Positions 14,926-23,303 of a DNA stretch of 27,296 bases are shown piece by piece. The notes beneath the pieces were generated by a model. That model did not search any database and was not told where the DNA came from. It saw only the letters and a list, made by a program, of their open reading frames with translations. A program made the translations under genes and the position numbers. Within the stretch, counting starts at the first letter, position 1. The number at the start of each line of letters is the position of its first letter. Source of the DNA: an uncultured Christensenellaceae bacterium (lineage in GTDB: Bacteria > Bacillota > Clostridia > Christensenellales > MGBC116941); assembly GCA_910585035.1 (NCBI GenBank), contig CAJUEF010000019.1:1-27296 (forward strand), written 5' to 3'.

Positions 14926-15674
14926 AAAAGAAGATTAAAATAGGCCTTTCTATCTTAATACTTGTTTCGTTGGCTGTGCTTTTATCAGGCTGTACAGCGG
15001 ATACAAATACAGCAGGGCTTTTAGAGCAGGTTATAAGTTTGCTTGGCAGCAGGTCGGCAACTTTGCAGATAGTGGGAGTTATGACTATTCTCACCCTTGC
15101 TCCTTCTATACTGATAATGCTGACAGGCTTTACTAGAATAGTTATTGTGCTCAGCTTTACCAGGAATGCAATGGGTACCCAGCAGATGCCTCCTAACCAG
15201 GTGCTTGTCGGGCTAGCGTTAATACTGACGTTTTTTGTTATGAGCCCTACGTTTACCGCTATGTATAACGATGCTTACCAGCCTTATGTAAATGAACAAA
15301 TTAACGAGCAGCAGGCAATAGACGCTGCCATGACTCCTATTCGTACATTTATGCTTCAGCAGACTTATAAGACGGATTTGGAAATGTTTATGAGTTTTAC
15401 GGACTTGCCGGCTGTGGAAACGGTGGAGCAGGTGCCTACGAGGGTTTTGCTGCCCGCCTTTATAACCAGTGAAATAAAGCGCGGCTTTCAGATTGGTTTC
15501 TTTATTTATATACCGTTTATAGTTATAGACATGATAGTTGCTTCAACTCTTATGTCTATGGGTATGATGATGCTACCGCCTGTTGTTATATCACTTCCGT
15601 TTAAGGTTTTGCTGTTTATATCAGTAGACGGATGGATGCTTACTATGCAGACGTTAGTCGCAAGCTTTTTGTAG
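14922..15674 (+). CDS. fliP: Flagellar export gate protein FliP
   Basis: This 250-residue core subunit of the type III export gate has the motifs GFTRIVIVLSFTRNAMGTQQ, PPNQVLVGLALILTFFVMSP, and the C-terminal MGMMMLPPVVISLPFKVLLF and DGWML. It starts with TTG in TTGA overlap with fliO; AAGGAG is at 14906-14911, and no other in-frame start allows the signal peptide. The N-terminus is a signal peptide ending in LLSGC (Cys24), a good lipobox, which is unusual for FliP and suggests lipid modification. FliP, FliQ and FliR form a helical pore inside the MS ring. Confidence 0.95.
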   Translation: MKKKIKIGLSILILVSLAVLLSGCTADTNTAGLLEQVISLLGSRSATLQIVGVMTILTLAPSILIMLTGFTRIVIVLSFTRNAMGTQQMPPNQVLVGLALILTFFVMSPTFTAMYNDAYQPYVNEQINEQQAIDAAMTPIRTFMLQQTYKTDLEMFMSFTDLPAVETVEQVPTRVLLPAFITSEIKRGFQIGFFIYIPFIVIDMIVASTLMSMGMMMLPPVVISLPFKVLLFISVDGWMLTMQTLVASFL

Positions 15675-15687
15675 CTGAGGTGAAAAT

Positions 15688-15957
15688 ATGGAACAGGCTC
15701 AGATAATAAATGTTCTTCAGCAAGCTGTATATACTATATTAATGGCCTCTGCGCCGCTGCTTATAGTCGGCCTTGTAATTGGACTTATAGTTTCTATATT
15801 CCAGGCGGCTACGCAGATAAACGAGCAAACTCTTACCTTTGTGCCTAAGATAATAGGCATACTTCTGGCTCTGATAGTTTTTGCCGGATTTATTTTTACT
15901 ACCGTATCAGAGTTTACGCAAAACATGTTTGCTATGATTAATAGTATGATACGCTAG
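15688..15957 (+). CDS. fliQ: Flagellar export gate protein FliQ
   Basis: This 89-residue protein with two membrane helices (about 17-40 and 52-75) has the FliQ pattern GLVIGLIVSIFQAATQINEQTLTFVPKI. It forms part of the export pore with FliP and FliR. It follows fliP by 13 bases with TGAGGTG as binding site. The length is normal. Confidence 0.95.
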   Translation: MEQAQIINVLQQAVYTILMASAPLLIVGLVIGLIVSIFQAATQINEQTLTFVPKIIGILLALIVFAGFIFTTVSEFTQNMFAMINSMIR

Positions 15958-15985
15958 GGCAGAACAATAAAAATTTTGTTTTTTA

Positions 15986-16006
15986 AGACGCAGAATTTCT
16001 GCGTCT
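15986..16006 (+). other. Hairpin between fliQ and fliR
   Basis: AGACGCAGA (15986-15994) and TCTGCGTCT (15998-16006) form a tight perfect stem. No T-run follows, and the operon continues, so it is more likely a message-processing or stabilising element than a terminator. Confidence 0.5.
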
Positions 16007-16040
16007 AAATGTAATTTATTGAGAGGGGAGAGGACAGAGC

Positions 16041-16811
16041 ATGGATTATGGCAGGCTTAATTTGGCATTACTGCTGTTTTTACGGGTTTCCGGGCTTATT
16101 GTGTCTTCACCTCTTTTTGGAAGAAGAAATATACCAAATATAGCAAAAATTGGCTTTTGTGCGGCTATTACCTATTTGTTTTTTATTGATTCGGTGCCGC
16201 CAACAGACGTGATTGTGTATAATAATCTTTTGGTATTTGTACTTTTGTGTGTAAAGGAACTGCTTTTTGGAGTGGTTCTTGGATATATAAGCTATTTGTT
16301 TATGAACCTTACTTTTACAGCGGGTCAGCTTATTGATATGCAAATGGGATTCGGTATGGTTTCTGTGCTTGATGTACAGTCAAACATATCTGTTCCTGTA
16401 ACGGGAAACGTGCTTAATATTGCTATTTTGCTCACTTTTTTCGGAGTGGGAGGTCATCACAGGCTTATAAGGGTGCTCCACTCTACGCTGCAGGCTATGC
16501 CTGTAGGCTCCGTTAATGTTTCTTCCAATATTGCTGTTGCTGCTGTGGAGGTTTTTACAACAAGTTTTGTGCTGGCAATAAATGTTGCCTTTCCTATAAT
16601 TGCTTCGGGACTTTTAATAGAAATAGCTCTTGGCGTTATCATTAGAAGTGTGCCGCAGCTTAATATATTTTCCATCGGTTATCCTACAAAGATATTGGTG
16701 GGATTTATAATGATAATGGTGATGATTCCTATTTTTATCGGGTTTACTTCCACCATATTTAATCAAATGTATTCATCGCTGGAAACTATGTTTGCAGCGC
16801 TTATGGGGTAG
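16041..16811 (+). CDS. fliR: Flagellar export gate protein FliR
   Basis: This 256-residue membrane protein has about six helices and the FliR pattern: RVSGLIVSSPLFGRRNIPNIAKIGF at the start and GQLIDMQMGFGMVSVLDVQSN in the middle, then PQLNIFSIGYPTKILVGF. It completes the FliPQR pore. The 83-base gap before it is the only sizeable gap in the export part of the operon. The binding site is GAGGGGAGAGG. Confidence 0.95.
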   Translation: MDYGRLNLALLLFLRVSGLIVSSPLFGRRNIPNIAKIGFCAAITYLFFIDSVPPTDVIVYNNLLVFVLLCVKELLFGVVLGYISYLFMNLTFTAGQLIDMQMGFGMVSVLDVQSNISVPVTGNVLNIAILLTFFGVGGHHRLIRVLHSTLQAMPVGSVNVSSNIAVAAVEVFTTSFVLAINVAFPIIASGLLIEIALGVIIRSVPQLNIFSIGYPTKILVGFIMIMVMIPIFIGFTSTIFNQMYSSLETMFAALMG

Positions 16812-16814
16812 GCT

Positions 16815-17885
16815 ATGGCTAGTAACGATACCGGTGAAAAAACAGAGAAAGCCACACCCAAAAAGCGAAAGGATGCCAGGGAAAAGGGGCAGGTAAAAAA
16901 GAGCATGGAGGTAGTTACCTCGTGTATGCTTCTTGGTTTATTTGGCATTTTGCGTGTTGCCGGACCCATGATGATTAACAGCACTAAGAATGTTATGGAA
17001 AGATATCTTACCGGCAGCGGCTTTGTAACCCTTGATGTTGCCGGTGTGTCAACTTTGTTTTTGGATGTGGTAATTACATTTTTACTTATAATGGCTCCTA
17101 TACTTGGAGGCGCTTTTGTAATTGCCGTAATTGCCAATTATGTGCAGATAGGCTGGCTGTTTTCAACCAAAGCCCTGCAGCCAAAGTTTGACAGGATGAA
17201 CCCTTTGTCGGGATTTAAAAGAATGATTTCTCTGCAATCGCTATACGAGCTGCTAAAGGCGATGTTTAAGCTTATAATTGTTGCGGTTATAGCTTTTGTT
17301 CAGATAAAAGGTCATATGGATTTAATAATGAGGTCTATGACCATGGGCTTAACAGAGAGCATATATCCTACGTTTATAGCTGTGCTTGATACATGCTTTG
17401 CAATCAGCGGAGCCCTTGCCGTGTTTTCCATTGTGGATTATGTTTATCAATGGTTTAAATATGAAAAGGATCTGATGATGTCAAAGTATGAGGTTAAGAC
17501 TGAGTTTAAACAAATGGAGGGTGACCCTCAGATAAAATCCAAGCGTCAGCAAAAGCACCGTGAAATGGCGGCAAGGCGAATGATGCAAAGCGTGCCCGAC
17601 GCCGATGTGGTAATCACCAACCCAACTCACTATGCTGTGGCGCTTAAATATGATGAAGATACTAAGTCTGCTCCCGAGGTTCTTGCAAAAGGGCAGGACA
17701 GAATAGCCCTTAGGATTAAAGAAATAGCAAGGGAACATGATGTTGAAATTGTAGAGAATAAAGAGGTTGCCAGGGCGCTTTACGCATCCTGTGAGGTTGG
17801 TTCGGAAATACCAACAAGCCTTTATCAGTCTGTGGCTGAAATACTTGCTTATGTTTATAAGATGAAAAACGGAGGAGTTAAATGA
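16815..17885 (+). CDS. flhB: Flagellar export substrate-switch protein FlhB
   Basis: This 356-residue protein starts with the typical EKTEKATPKKRKDAREKGQV, has four membrane helices, and ends in a cytoplasmic domain with the self-cleaving NPTH (N269-H272, in VVITNPTHYAVAL). Cleavage at Asn-Pro allows the switch from rod-hook to filament substrates. It lies three bases after fliR and its stop overlaps the start of flhA (ATGA). Confidence 0.96.
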   Translation: MASNDTGEKTEKATPKKRKDAREKGQVKKSMEVVTSCMLLGLFGILRVAGPMMINSTKNVMERYLTGSGFVTLDVAGVSTLFLDVVITFLLIMAPILGGAFVIAVIANYVQIGWLFSTKALQPKFDRMNPLSGFKRMISLQSLYELLKAMFKLIIVAVIAFVQIKGHMDLIMRSMTMGLTESIYPTFIAVLDTCFAISGALAVFSIVDYVYQWFKYEKDLMMSKYEVKTEFKQMEGDPQIKSKRQQKHREMAARRMMQSVPDADVVITNPTHYAVALKYDEDTKSAPEVLAKGQDRIALRIKEIAREHDVEIVENKEVARALYASCEVGSEIPTSLYQSVAEILAYVYKMKNGGVK

Positions 17886-19918
17886 AGCTGAAAGATTCAC
17901 TGATTGCCATTGTGGTAATAGGTATAATAATGCTGATTATTATGCCGTTGCCATCCGCTCTTGTGGACGTGCTGCTTATATTCAATATTGCAGCGTCTCT
18001 TTTAATACTACTAAAAACACTTTATATAACGGAACCTTTGGACTTTTCCACATTTCCACCGCTTTTGCTGCTTGTTACTCTTTTCAGGCTGGCATTAAAT
18101 ATAAGTACCACAAGGCTTATACTTGGAAATAACGGAGACGCAGGCGGGGTTATTACCACGTTTGGAAGTTTTGTTATTGGTGAAAATATAGTTGTTGGTA
18201 TAATCATCTTTATCATAATTATTGTTATTCAGTTTGTGGTAATCACCAAGGGTTCTGAGCGTGTTGCCGAGGTTGCGGCAAGATTTACCCTTGACGCTAT
18301 GCCCGGTAAACAGATGGCTATAGACGCGGATTTGAATGCAGGCTTAATAGATGAACAGACTGCGAGACAGCGCCGTTTGAAAATTCAGAACGAAGCTGAC
18401 TTTTACGGTTCTATGGATGGTTCCAGTAAGTTTGTTAAAGGTGACGCAATTGTGGGCATACTCATTACGCTTATAAACATTGTCGGAGGTCTTATTATCG
18501 GCGCTATGAGCGGCGGCGGGGATTTCAGCACCATGGCTAACAGAATTGCCCTTGCCACAGTGGGCGACGGACTTGTAAGCCAGATACCTGCCCTTTTGGT
18601 GTCTGTTGCTACCGGTATTATAGTTACTCGCGCAAATTCCGACGAGCATCTTGGCATGGATTTGTCCAGACAGCTTACGGCACAGCCTTATATATTCTAT
18701 ATTTTGGCGTCTTTGCTGATGTGCTTCAGCGTTATTCCGGGAATGCCAAAGCTTCCTATTATAATTTTAGGCGCAGGATTTATGGGGCTTGGTTATACTC
18801 TTTCTACAGCTACTAAGGAAGTTCCCGTTCCCGTTACTGCGGATGTGGCTGCAGAAGAAGAGGCAAAAGAAATGCGAAAACCGGAAAAGGTTACATCACT
18901 GCTTAATGTTGACCTTATTGGAGTGGAACTGGGCTACGGCATTGTTCCTCTTGTAGACGCCAGCCAGGGCGGCGACTTATTGGAGCGTGTGGTTATGATA
19001 AGGCGGCAGTGCGCTCTGGATTTAGGTGTTATAGTGCCTGTTATAAGGCTTAGAGATAATATTCAGCTTGGCGTAAATCAATATGTTATAAAAATTAAGG
19101 GCGTTGAGGTTGCCGGCGGCGAAGTTTTAATGGATCATTTCCTTGCTTTGTCCACAGGTGATACCATGGGCAAGCTTGAGGGTATTGAAACTATTGAGCC
19201 AACCTTCGGTCTGCCTGCTGTATGGATACCTGAGACTATGCGTGAAAAAGCTGACCTTATGGGCTATACAACCATTGACCCGCCTTCTGTAATTGCTACT
19301 CATATGACCGAGGTTATTAAACGCCACAGTCATGAGCTGCTGAACCGTCAGCAGGTTCAGGTGTTAATGGATAATCTTAAAGTAACCCAGCCGGCTCTTG
19401 TTGAAGAAGTGCTGCCTAAGGTGTTTTCACTTGGCGAAATTCAAAAGGTACTTTATAATTTGCTTAAAGAGAATATATCAATAAGGGATATGGCTACTAT
19501 CATTGAAACAATGGCTGACCATGGAACTACCGTGAGAGATTTGGATTTGATTACCGAATATGTAAGGCAGTCTCTTGCTCGTTCAATATCCAGAAGGTTT
19601 ATACCTGAGGACAAAGCAAGGGTTATCACTCTTGATCCTAAAGTTGAACAGATTATTGTGGATAGGATAAGACAAGGCGAGCAGGGGTCATATGTTGCTT
19701 TGGATTCAGAACAAATACATGGAATTTTTACAAGCTTAAAGGAATGCACCGATAAGATGATGTCTGTGGGAATGACGCCTATAGTTTTAACATCTCCTCT
19801 TGTAAGAAAACATTTTAAGAAAATAACAGAGCAGCTTATACCTGATTTAGTAGTGCTGTCATATAACGAGATAAATAAGGATATTCAAATTATATCAGAC
19901 GGGCTGGTGACACTTTAA
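17882..19918 (+). CDS. flhA: Flagellar export protein FlhA
   Basis: This 678-residue protein has about eight N-terminal membrane helices with the FHIPEP-family motifs (TFPPLLLLVTLFRLALNISTTRLIL, then GSERVAEVAARFTLDAMPGKQMAIDADLNAG) and a large cytoplasmic domain that forms the nonameric docking ring for export substrates and chaperones. The length is normal. It is coupled to flhB by a 4-base overlap and followed three bases later by flhF. Confidence 0.97.
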   Translation: MKLKDSLIAIVVIGIIMLIIMPLPSALVDVLLIFNIAASLLILLKTLYITEPLDFSTFPPLLLLVTLFRLALNISTTRLILGNNGDAGGVITTFGSFVIGENIVVGIIIFIIIIVIQFVVITKGSERVAEVAARFTLDAMPGKQMAIDADLNAGLIDEQTARQRRLKIQNEADFYGSMDGSSKFVKGDAIVGILITLINIVGGLIIGAMSGGGDFSTMANRIALATVGDGLVSQIPALLVSVATGIIVTRANSDEHLGMDLSRQLTAQPYIFYILASLLMCFSVIPGMPKLPIIILGAGFMGLGYTLSTATKEVPVPVTADVAAEEEAKEMRKPEKVTSLLNVDLIGVELGYGIVPLVDASQGGDLLERVVMIRRQCALDLGVIVPVIRLRDNIQLGVNQYVIKIKGVEVAGGEVLMDHFLALSTGDTMGKLEGIETIEPTFGLPAVWIPETMREKADLMGYTTIDPPSVIATHMTEVIKRHSHELLNRQQVQVLMDNLKVTQPALVEEVLPKVFSLGEIQKVLYNLLKENISIRDMATIIETMADHGTTVRDLDLITEYVRQSLARSISRRFIPEDKARVITLDPKVEQIIVDRIRQGEQGSYVALDSEQIHGIFTSLKECTDKMMSVGMTPIVLTSPLVRKHFKKITEQLIPDLVVLSYNEINKDIQIISDGLVTL

Positions 19919-19921
19919 AAT

Positions 19922-21085
19922 ATGAATGTTAAGTATTACGCAAAGGATATGCAGGATGCTCTTGCAAAGATAAAAAAGGAGCTTGGTCCTGACGCTATGA
20001 TTATCAGCAGTAAACAGGTGCGGAGCAAAAGCGGATTATTTGGCTTTTTATCGCCTAAAGTTTACGAAGTTATTGCAGAATATGACCCTGTCAAAATGCA
20101 AAAGCCAAGAGAAATTAAAGTGCCTAAGCCGGATATAAGACCACTTAAATCTGAAAAGATAGACAGCGCCATAAAACAGGCGCAGCTTGTGGAAAAGAAG
20201 CAGGAAAAAAGGACAATGGAAGAGCTGGATAATAAAATTGACCAGCTAAGCGATATAATACAAAATTTTTCTACTAAATTTGAGCATATTAAAAAAGATG
20301 TGACATATGATTACGTGCCTTCGGTGGAAAACATTCTTATGAGACTTGTGGAAAAAGATGTGGACGAAGAATATGCTCATGATATATGTTCAAGAATTTC
20401 TGAGCTGATGGAGAAGAAAAACGTTTTCCACATTGAGGCCCTTGACCATTTGTTAAGAGAAATAATTGGTGACGTGGCTCAGATTGAGCCTAATAAATTT
20501 GAACGCAAGATAGTTATGATAGTAGGTCCCACGGGAGTTGGGAAAACCACTACTCTTGTGAAGCTTGCATCATATTTCGTAGTTAAACAGGAATTAAAAG
20601 TGGGCATAATAAACACAGATGTTTACAGGGTTGCAGCACAGGAGCAATTAAAAACTTATGCAAAGATACTTAATGTACCAATGGCCACGGTTTATAAACC
20701 AAGTGAAATAAAAACTGCCCTTAAAGAGTTTGAGGAAATGGATTTGGTTTTTGTGGATACTGCCGGAAAGGTTTCTGACGATAAAGAGTATCAGGAGGAT
20801 GTTAAGGCATTTATAGAAGAGGGTTCAGTTGATGAGATTTATCTTGCTTTGAGCGGTTCTTCATCGTCTAAAATATTAAAGGATACTATTAATAATTATG
20901 CTTTTTTGAAAAAACATAATATTATAGTTACAAAAATGGATGAAGGAATAAGCAACGGAGTTCTTATAAACATAAAAATGATGAGCGGACGTCCTTTGTC
21001 ATATGTTACAGTTGGACAAAGTGTGCCTGATGATATACAAAAGGTAGACGTGTCTGCTATTATTAGCGATATGGTGAGGTATTAA
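19922..21085 (+). CDS. flhF: Flagellar SRP-type GTPase FlhF
   Basis: This 387-residue protein has the FlhF N-terminal basic domain (MNVKYYAKDMQDALAKIKKELGPDA...), a variable linker and helical N domain, then a G domain with GPTGVGKTTT (from residue 202), DTAGK and TKMDEG. FlhF sets the place where flagella are built and works with FlhG. The length is normal for Firmicutes. Confidence 0.95.
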   Translation: MNVKYYAKDMQDALAKIKKELGPDAMIISSKQVRSKSGLFGFLSPKVYEVIAEYDPVKMQKPREIKVPKPDIRPLKSEKIDSAIKQAQLVEKKQEKRTMEELDNKIDQLSDIIQNFSTKFEHIKKDVTYDYVPSVENILMRLVEKDVDEEYAHDICSRISELMEKKNVFHIEALDHLLREIIGDVAQIEPNKFERKIVMIVGPTGVGKTTTLVKLASYFVVKQELKVGIINTDVYRVAAQEQLKTYAKILNVPMATVYKPSEIKTALKEFEEMDLVFVDTAGKVSDDKEYQEDVKAFIEEGSVDEIYLALSGSSSSKILKDTINNYAFLKKHNIIVTKMDEGISNGVLINIKMMSGRPLSYVTVGQSVPDDIQKVDVSAIISDMVRY

Positions 21086-21088
21086 TTT

Positions 21089-21973
21089 ATGAACGACCAA
21101 GCTTCCAGGCTTAGAGAGGTTGTTGCGGATAAAAGTGAATATGATATAAGATCTATGAGTTATAGCCGTTCCATGGAAGTTATTACTATAACCAGCGGTA
21201 AGGGAGGAGTTGGAAAAACTAACTTTGCAGTTAATTTTGCTATTGCCCTTGCTAAAAGAGGAAAACGCGTAATAATAATGGATGCAGATTTTGGCCTTGC
21301 GAATGTTGATTTGGTTTTAGGTATGAGATCAAAATATGATATAACCGATTTGCTTTCAGGTGAAAAGACAGTAAATGAAGTTATGGTGAAAGGCTATGAA
21401 GGCATTAAATTTATTTCGGGAGGCTCCGGGCTTACAGAGCTGCTGAATATAACTGATGGACAGCTGGAAAGGCTTATGAGCAATATAGCATGCCTGGAAA
21501 AAGAGACTGATATACTAATTATTGATACCGGAGCAGGGGTTAGCGACAGAGTTCTTAGAATGGTTAATGCCAGTGATGAGACATTGCTTGTTATAACTCC
21601 GGAACCGACTTCAATAATGGATGCATTTGCAGTGATAAAAATTATGGTTGCAGAAAACAAGCTGCACAAAATAAGAATAATTGTAAACAGAGCTGACAAT
21701 GAAGAAGAAGCTAAAATTATAGCTGAAAATTTTATTGATGTTGTTGAGAAATTTCTTGGGGTAAGAATAGGCTCTCTTGGATTTATTCCTATGGACAGAA
21801 GTGTTGTTCAGGCTATTAAAAATCAAATACCGTTTATTGTTGAAAGTCCTTTGGGAGATGCGGCAAGACAAGTTAATAATATTGCCGATGATTATTTAAG
21901 TATTCCAAGATCAGATAAAAGCGAAAAAGGCGGCTTTATTGGATTTATGAAAAACTTAATAAAGAAAAGATAA
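21089..21973 (+). CDS. flhG: Flagellar number regulator FlhG (MinD-like ATPase)
   Basis: This 294-residue MinD/ParA-type ATPase has the deviant Walker A TSGKGGVGKTN, MDADFGLANVDLVLG and IIDTGAGVSDRV. The N-terminal 30 residues include the short DQASRLR helix that activates FlhF GTPase in related proteins, and the C-terminal end (KGGFIGFMKNLIKKR) is an amphipathic, membrane-targeting-like helix. It ends the first flagellar block. No clear terminator follows. Confidence 0.95.
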   Translation: MNDQASRLREVVADKSEYDIRSMSYSRSMEVITITSGKGGVGKTNFAVNFAIALAKRGKRVIIMDADFGLANVDLVLGMRSKYDITDLLSGEKTVNEVMVKGYEGIKFISGGSGLTELLNITDGQLERLMSNIACLEKETDILIIDTGAGVSDRVLRMVNASDETLLVITPEPTSIMDAFAVIKIMVAENKLHKIRIIVNRADNEEEAKIIAENFIDVVEKFLGVRIGSLGFIPMDRSVVQAIKNQIPFIVESPLGDAARQVNNIADDYLSIPRSDKSEKGGFIGFMKNLIKKR

Positions 21974-22511
21974 AATAAATTGGTAAAGGAACCTAAGGGG
22001 TCTGATAAGAATTATAACGAGTAAAAAAGAGTATATATAGTTTGTATAAATAAAAGTATTTAACATGAAAAGTTAAAATATTTTCAGAAAGTGAATGTTA
22101 TATTTTGCTGTGATTTAATCTTAAAATATTGACTTCTTAACTGAATTTTAGTTTTATAAAAGGCTTTAAACTTAACTTAAAGTTTATTAAAATATTAAAG
22201 CTTTAATATAACTTAATTTATTTAATTAAACTTGTTAAAATGAGCAAGGTTAGTGCTTGCGACATAGAAATAGATATAGGGTATTATAAGCTTAAATGGT
22301 GAAGCGAATTATAAAATATGATATAATAATTTTAAAATAAAATTAAAGTTATAGTTTTTAGTTGATATTGCCGATTTCTTATATAAGCAATAATTATGTT
22401 ATAATAAATATTATAGTTTTTATATTTTATATAAAATACTAATAAGTGGTTAGAAAGTTTGTTTTCAAAGGGTAAATAAATTAAGCTGTTTGAAAGCGTG
22501 GCGATGATAAA
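21974..22511. other. AT-rich gap between flhG and fliA
   Basis: This 538-base stretch is strongly AT-rich and I see no gene in it. It contains a small hairpin GCAAG-7-CTTGC (22244-22260), a GCCGAT at 22370 that resembles part of a flagellar sigma -10 element but lacks a correctly spaced TAAA, and a perfect TATAAT at 22400-22405 with a weak -35 (TTCTTA), which may be a promoter for the fliA group. In many Firmicutes cheB/A/W/C/D genes lie here. Confidence 0.6.
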
Positions 22512-23291
22512 ATGAATTTAACGGAAAACACAGAAGATAAAATGGACGCCACAGAATTGTGGGAGAGATATAAGGCTGATAAATCCGTTAAGAAGCAGCT
22601 TGTAATGCATTATTTGTATTTGGTTAACAGAATTGTTGTCCGCATGATGCCGTCATACGGCGGATATGTGGATATGGATGACCTTATAAGCTGCGGCATA
22701 ATTGGTCTTATGGACGCAATAGAAAAGTTTGATACAGATAAAAATACGGATTTTGAGGTGTTTTCAAAACGCCGTATTGCCGGTGAAATTATTGACAGCT
22801 TAAGAAAAATGGATTGGGCTTCCGTTAGCCTCAGAGCCAGAATAAAGCAGATGAATCAAGCTGTTGAAGAGCTTCAAAGAGAATTTAAAAGAGAGCCGAC
22901 AGATGAAGAAATTTCAAAGCATATGGGAATTCCAAATGAAAAGCTTTTAAAGATAAAATCACAAATACATCTTTTTAATATTGTACATTTTGAGAGCATA
23001 TTAAGCGATACTGACAGCAATAATGTTTCCATGGGGGATTTGGTTAAAGATGAAAACACCCATGATATAAGCGATGATTTGGAAAAGCACGAGTTTATTG
23101 AGATGCTGGCAAACAAGATAGATGATTTGAATGAAAAAGAACAAATGGTTGTAAAGCTTTATTATTATGAAGAATTAAAATTTAAAGAGATAGCAAGGAT
23201 TTTAGACGTAACTGAGTCCAGAGTGTCTCAGATACACTCAAGCGCTCTAGGTAAATTAAGAAAATGGCTCAGCCCATATAATTATGGATAA
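22512..23291 (+). CDS. fliA: Flagellar sigma factor (FliA/SigD/WhiG type)
   Basis: This 259-residue sigma-70-family factor has regions 2, 3 and 4 only. Region 2 contains MDDLISCGIIGLMDAIEKFD, followed by RRIAGEIIDSLRKMDW, region 3 has REPTDEEISKHMG, and region 4 ends in the helix-turn-helix LKFKEIARILDVTESRVSQIHSSALGKLRKWL. It directs RNA polymerase to late flagellar promoters. The binding site is weak (GTGGCG), so expression may be kept low. It follows the AT-rich gap and heads a group with fapA and the SwrB-like gene. The anti-sigma factor FlgM gene is not in this window. Confidence 0.92.
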   Translation: MNLTENTEDKMDATELWERYKADKSVKKQLVMHYLYLVNRIVVRMMPSYGGYVDMDDLISCGIIGLMDAIEKFDTDKNTDFEVFSKRRIAGEIIDSLRKMDWASVSLRARIKQMNQAVEELQREFKREPTDEEISKHMGIPNEKLLKIKSQIHLFNIVHFESILSDTDSNNVSMGDLVKDENTHDISDDLEKHEFIEMLANKIDDLNEKEQMVVKLYYYEELKFKEIARILDVTESRVSQIHSSALGKLRKWLSPYNYG

Positions 23292-23303
23292 GGATGATGT
23301 GGA

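Noticed and set aside
22344..22377. A sigma-28 promoter with TAAA and GCCGAT before fliA.
   Set aside because: The spacing between the two elements is 22 bases; about 15 is needed, and no better-placed TAAA exists.
22797..22850. The FliA region after DW reads ASVSLR rather than the PRSLR of classical sigma-28.
   Set aside because: From memory this variation is common in clostridial flagellar sigma factors, so it does not look like a defect.
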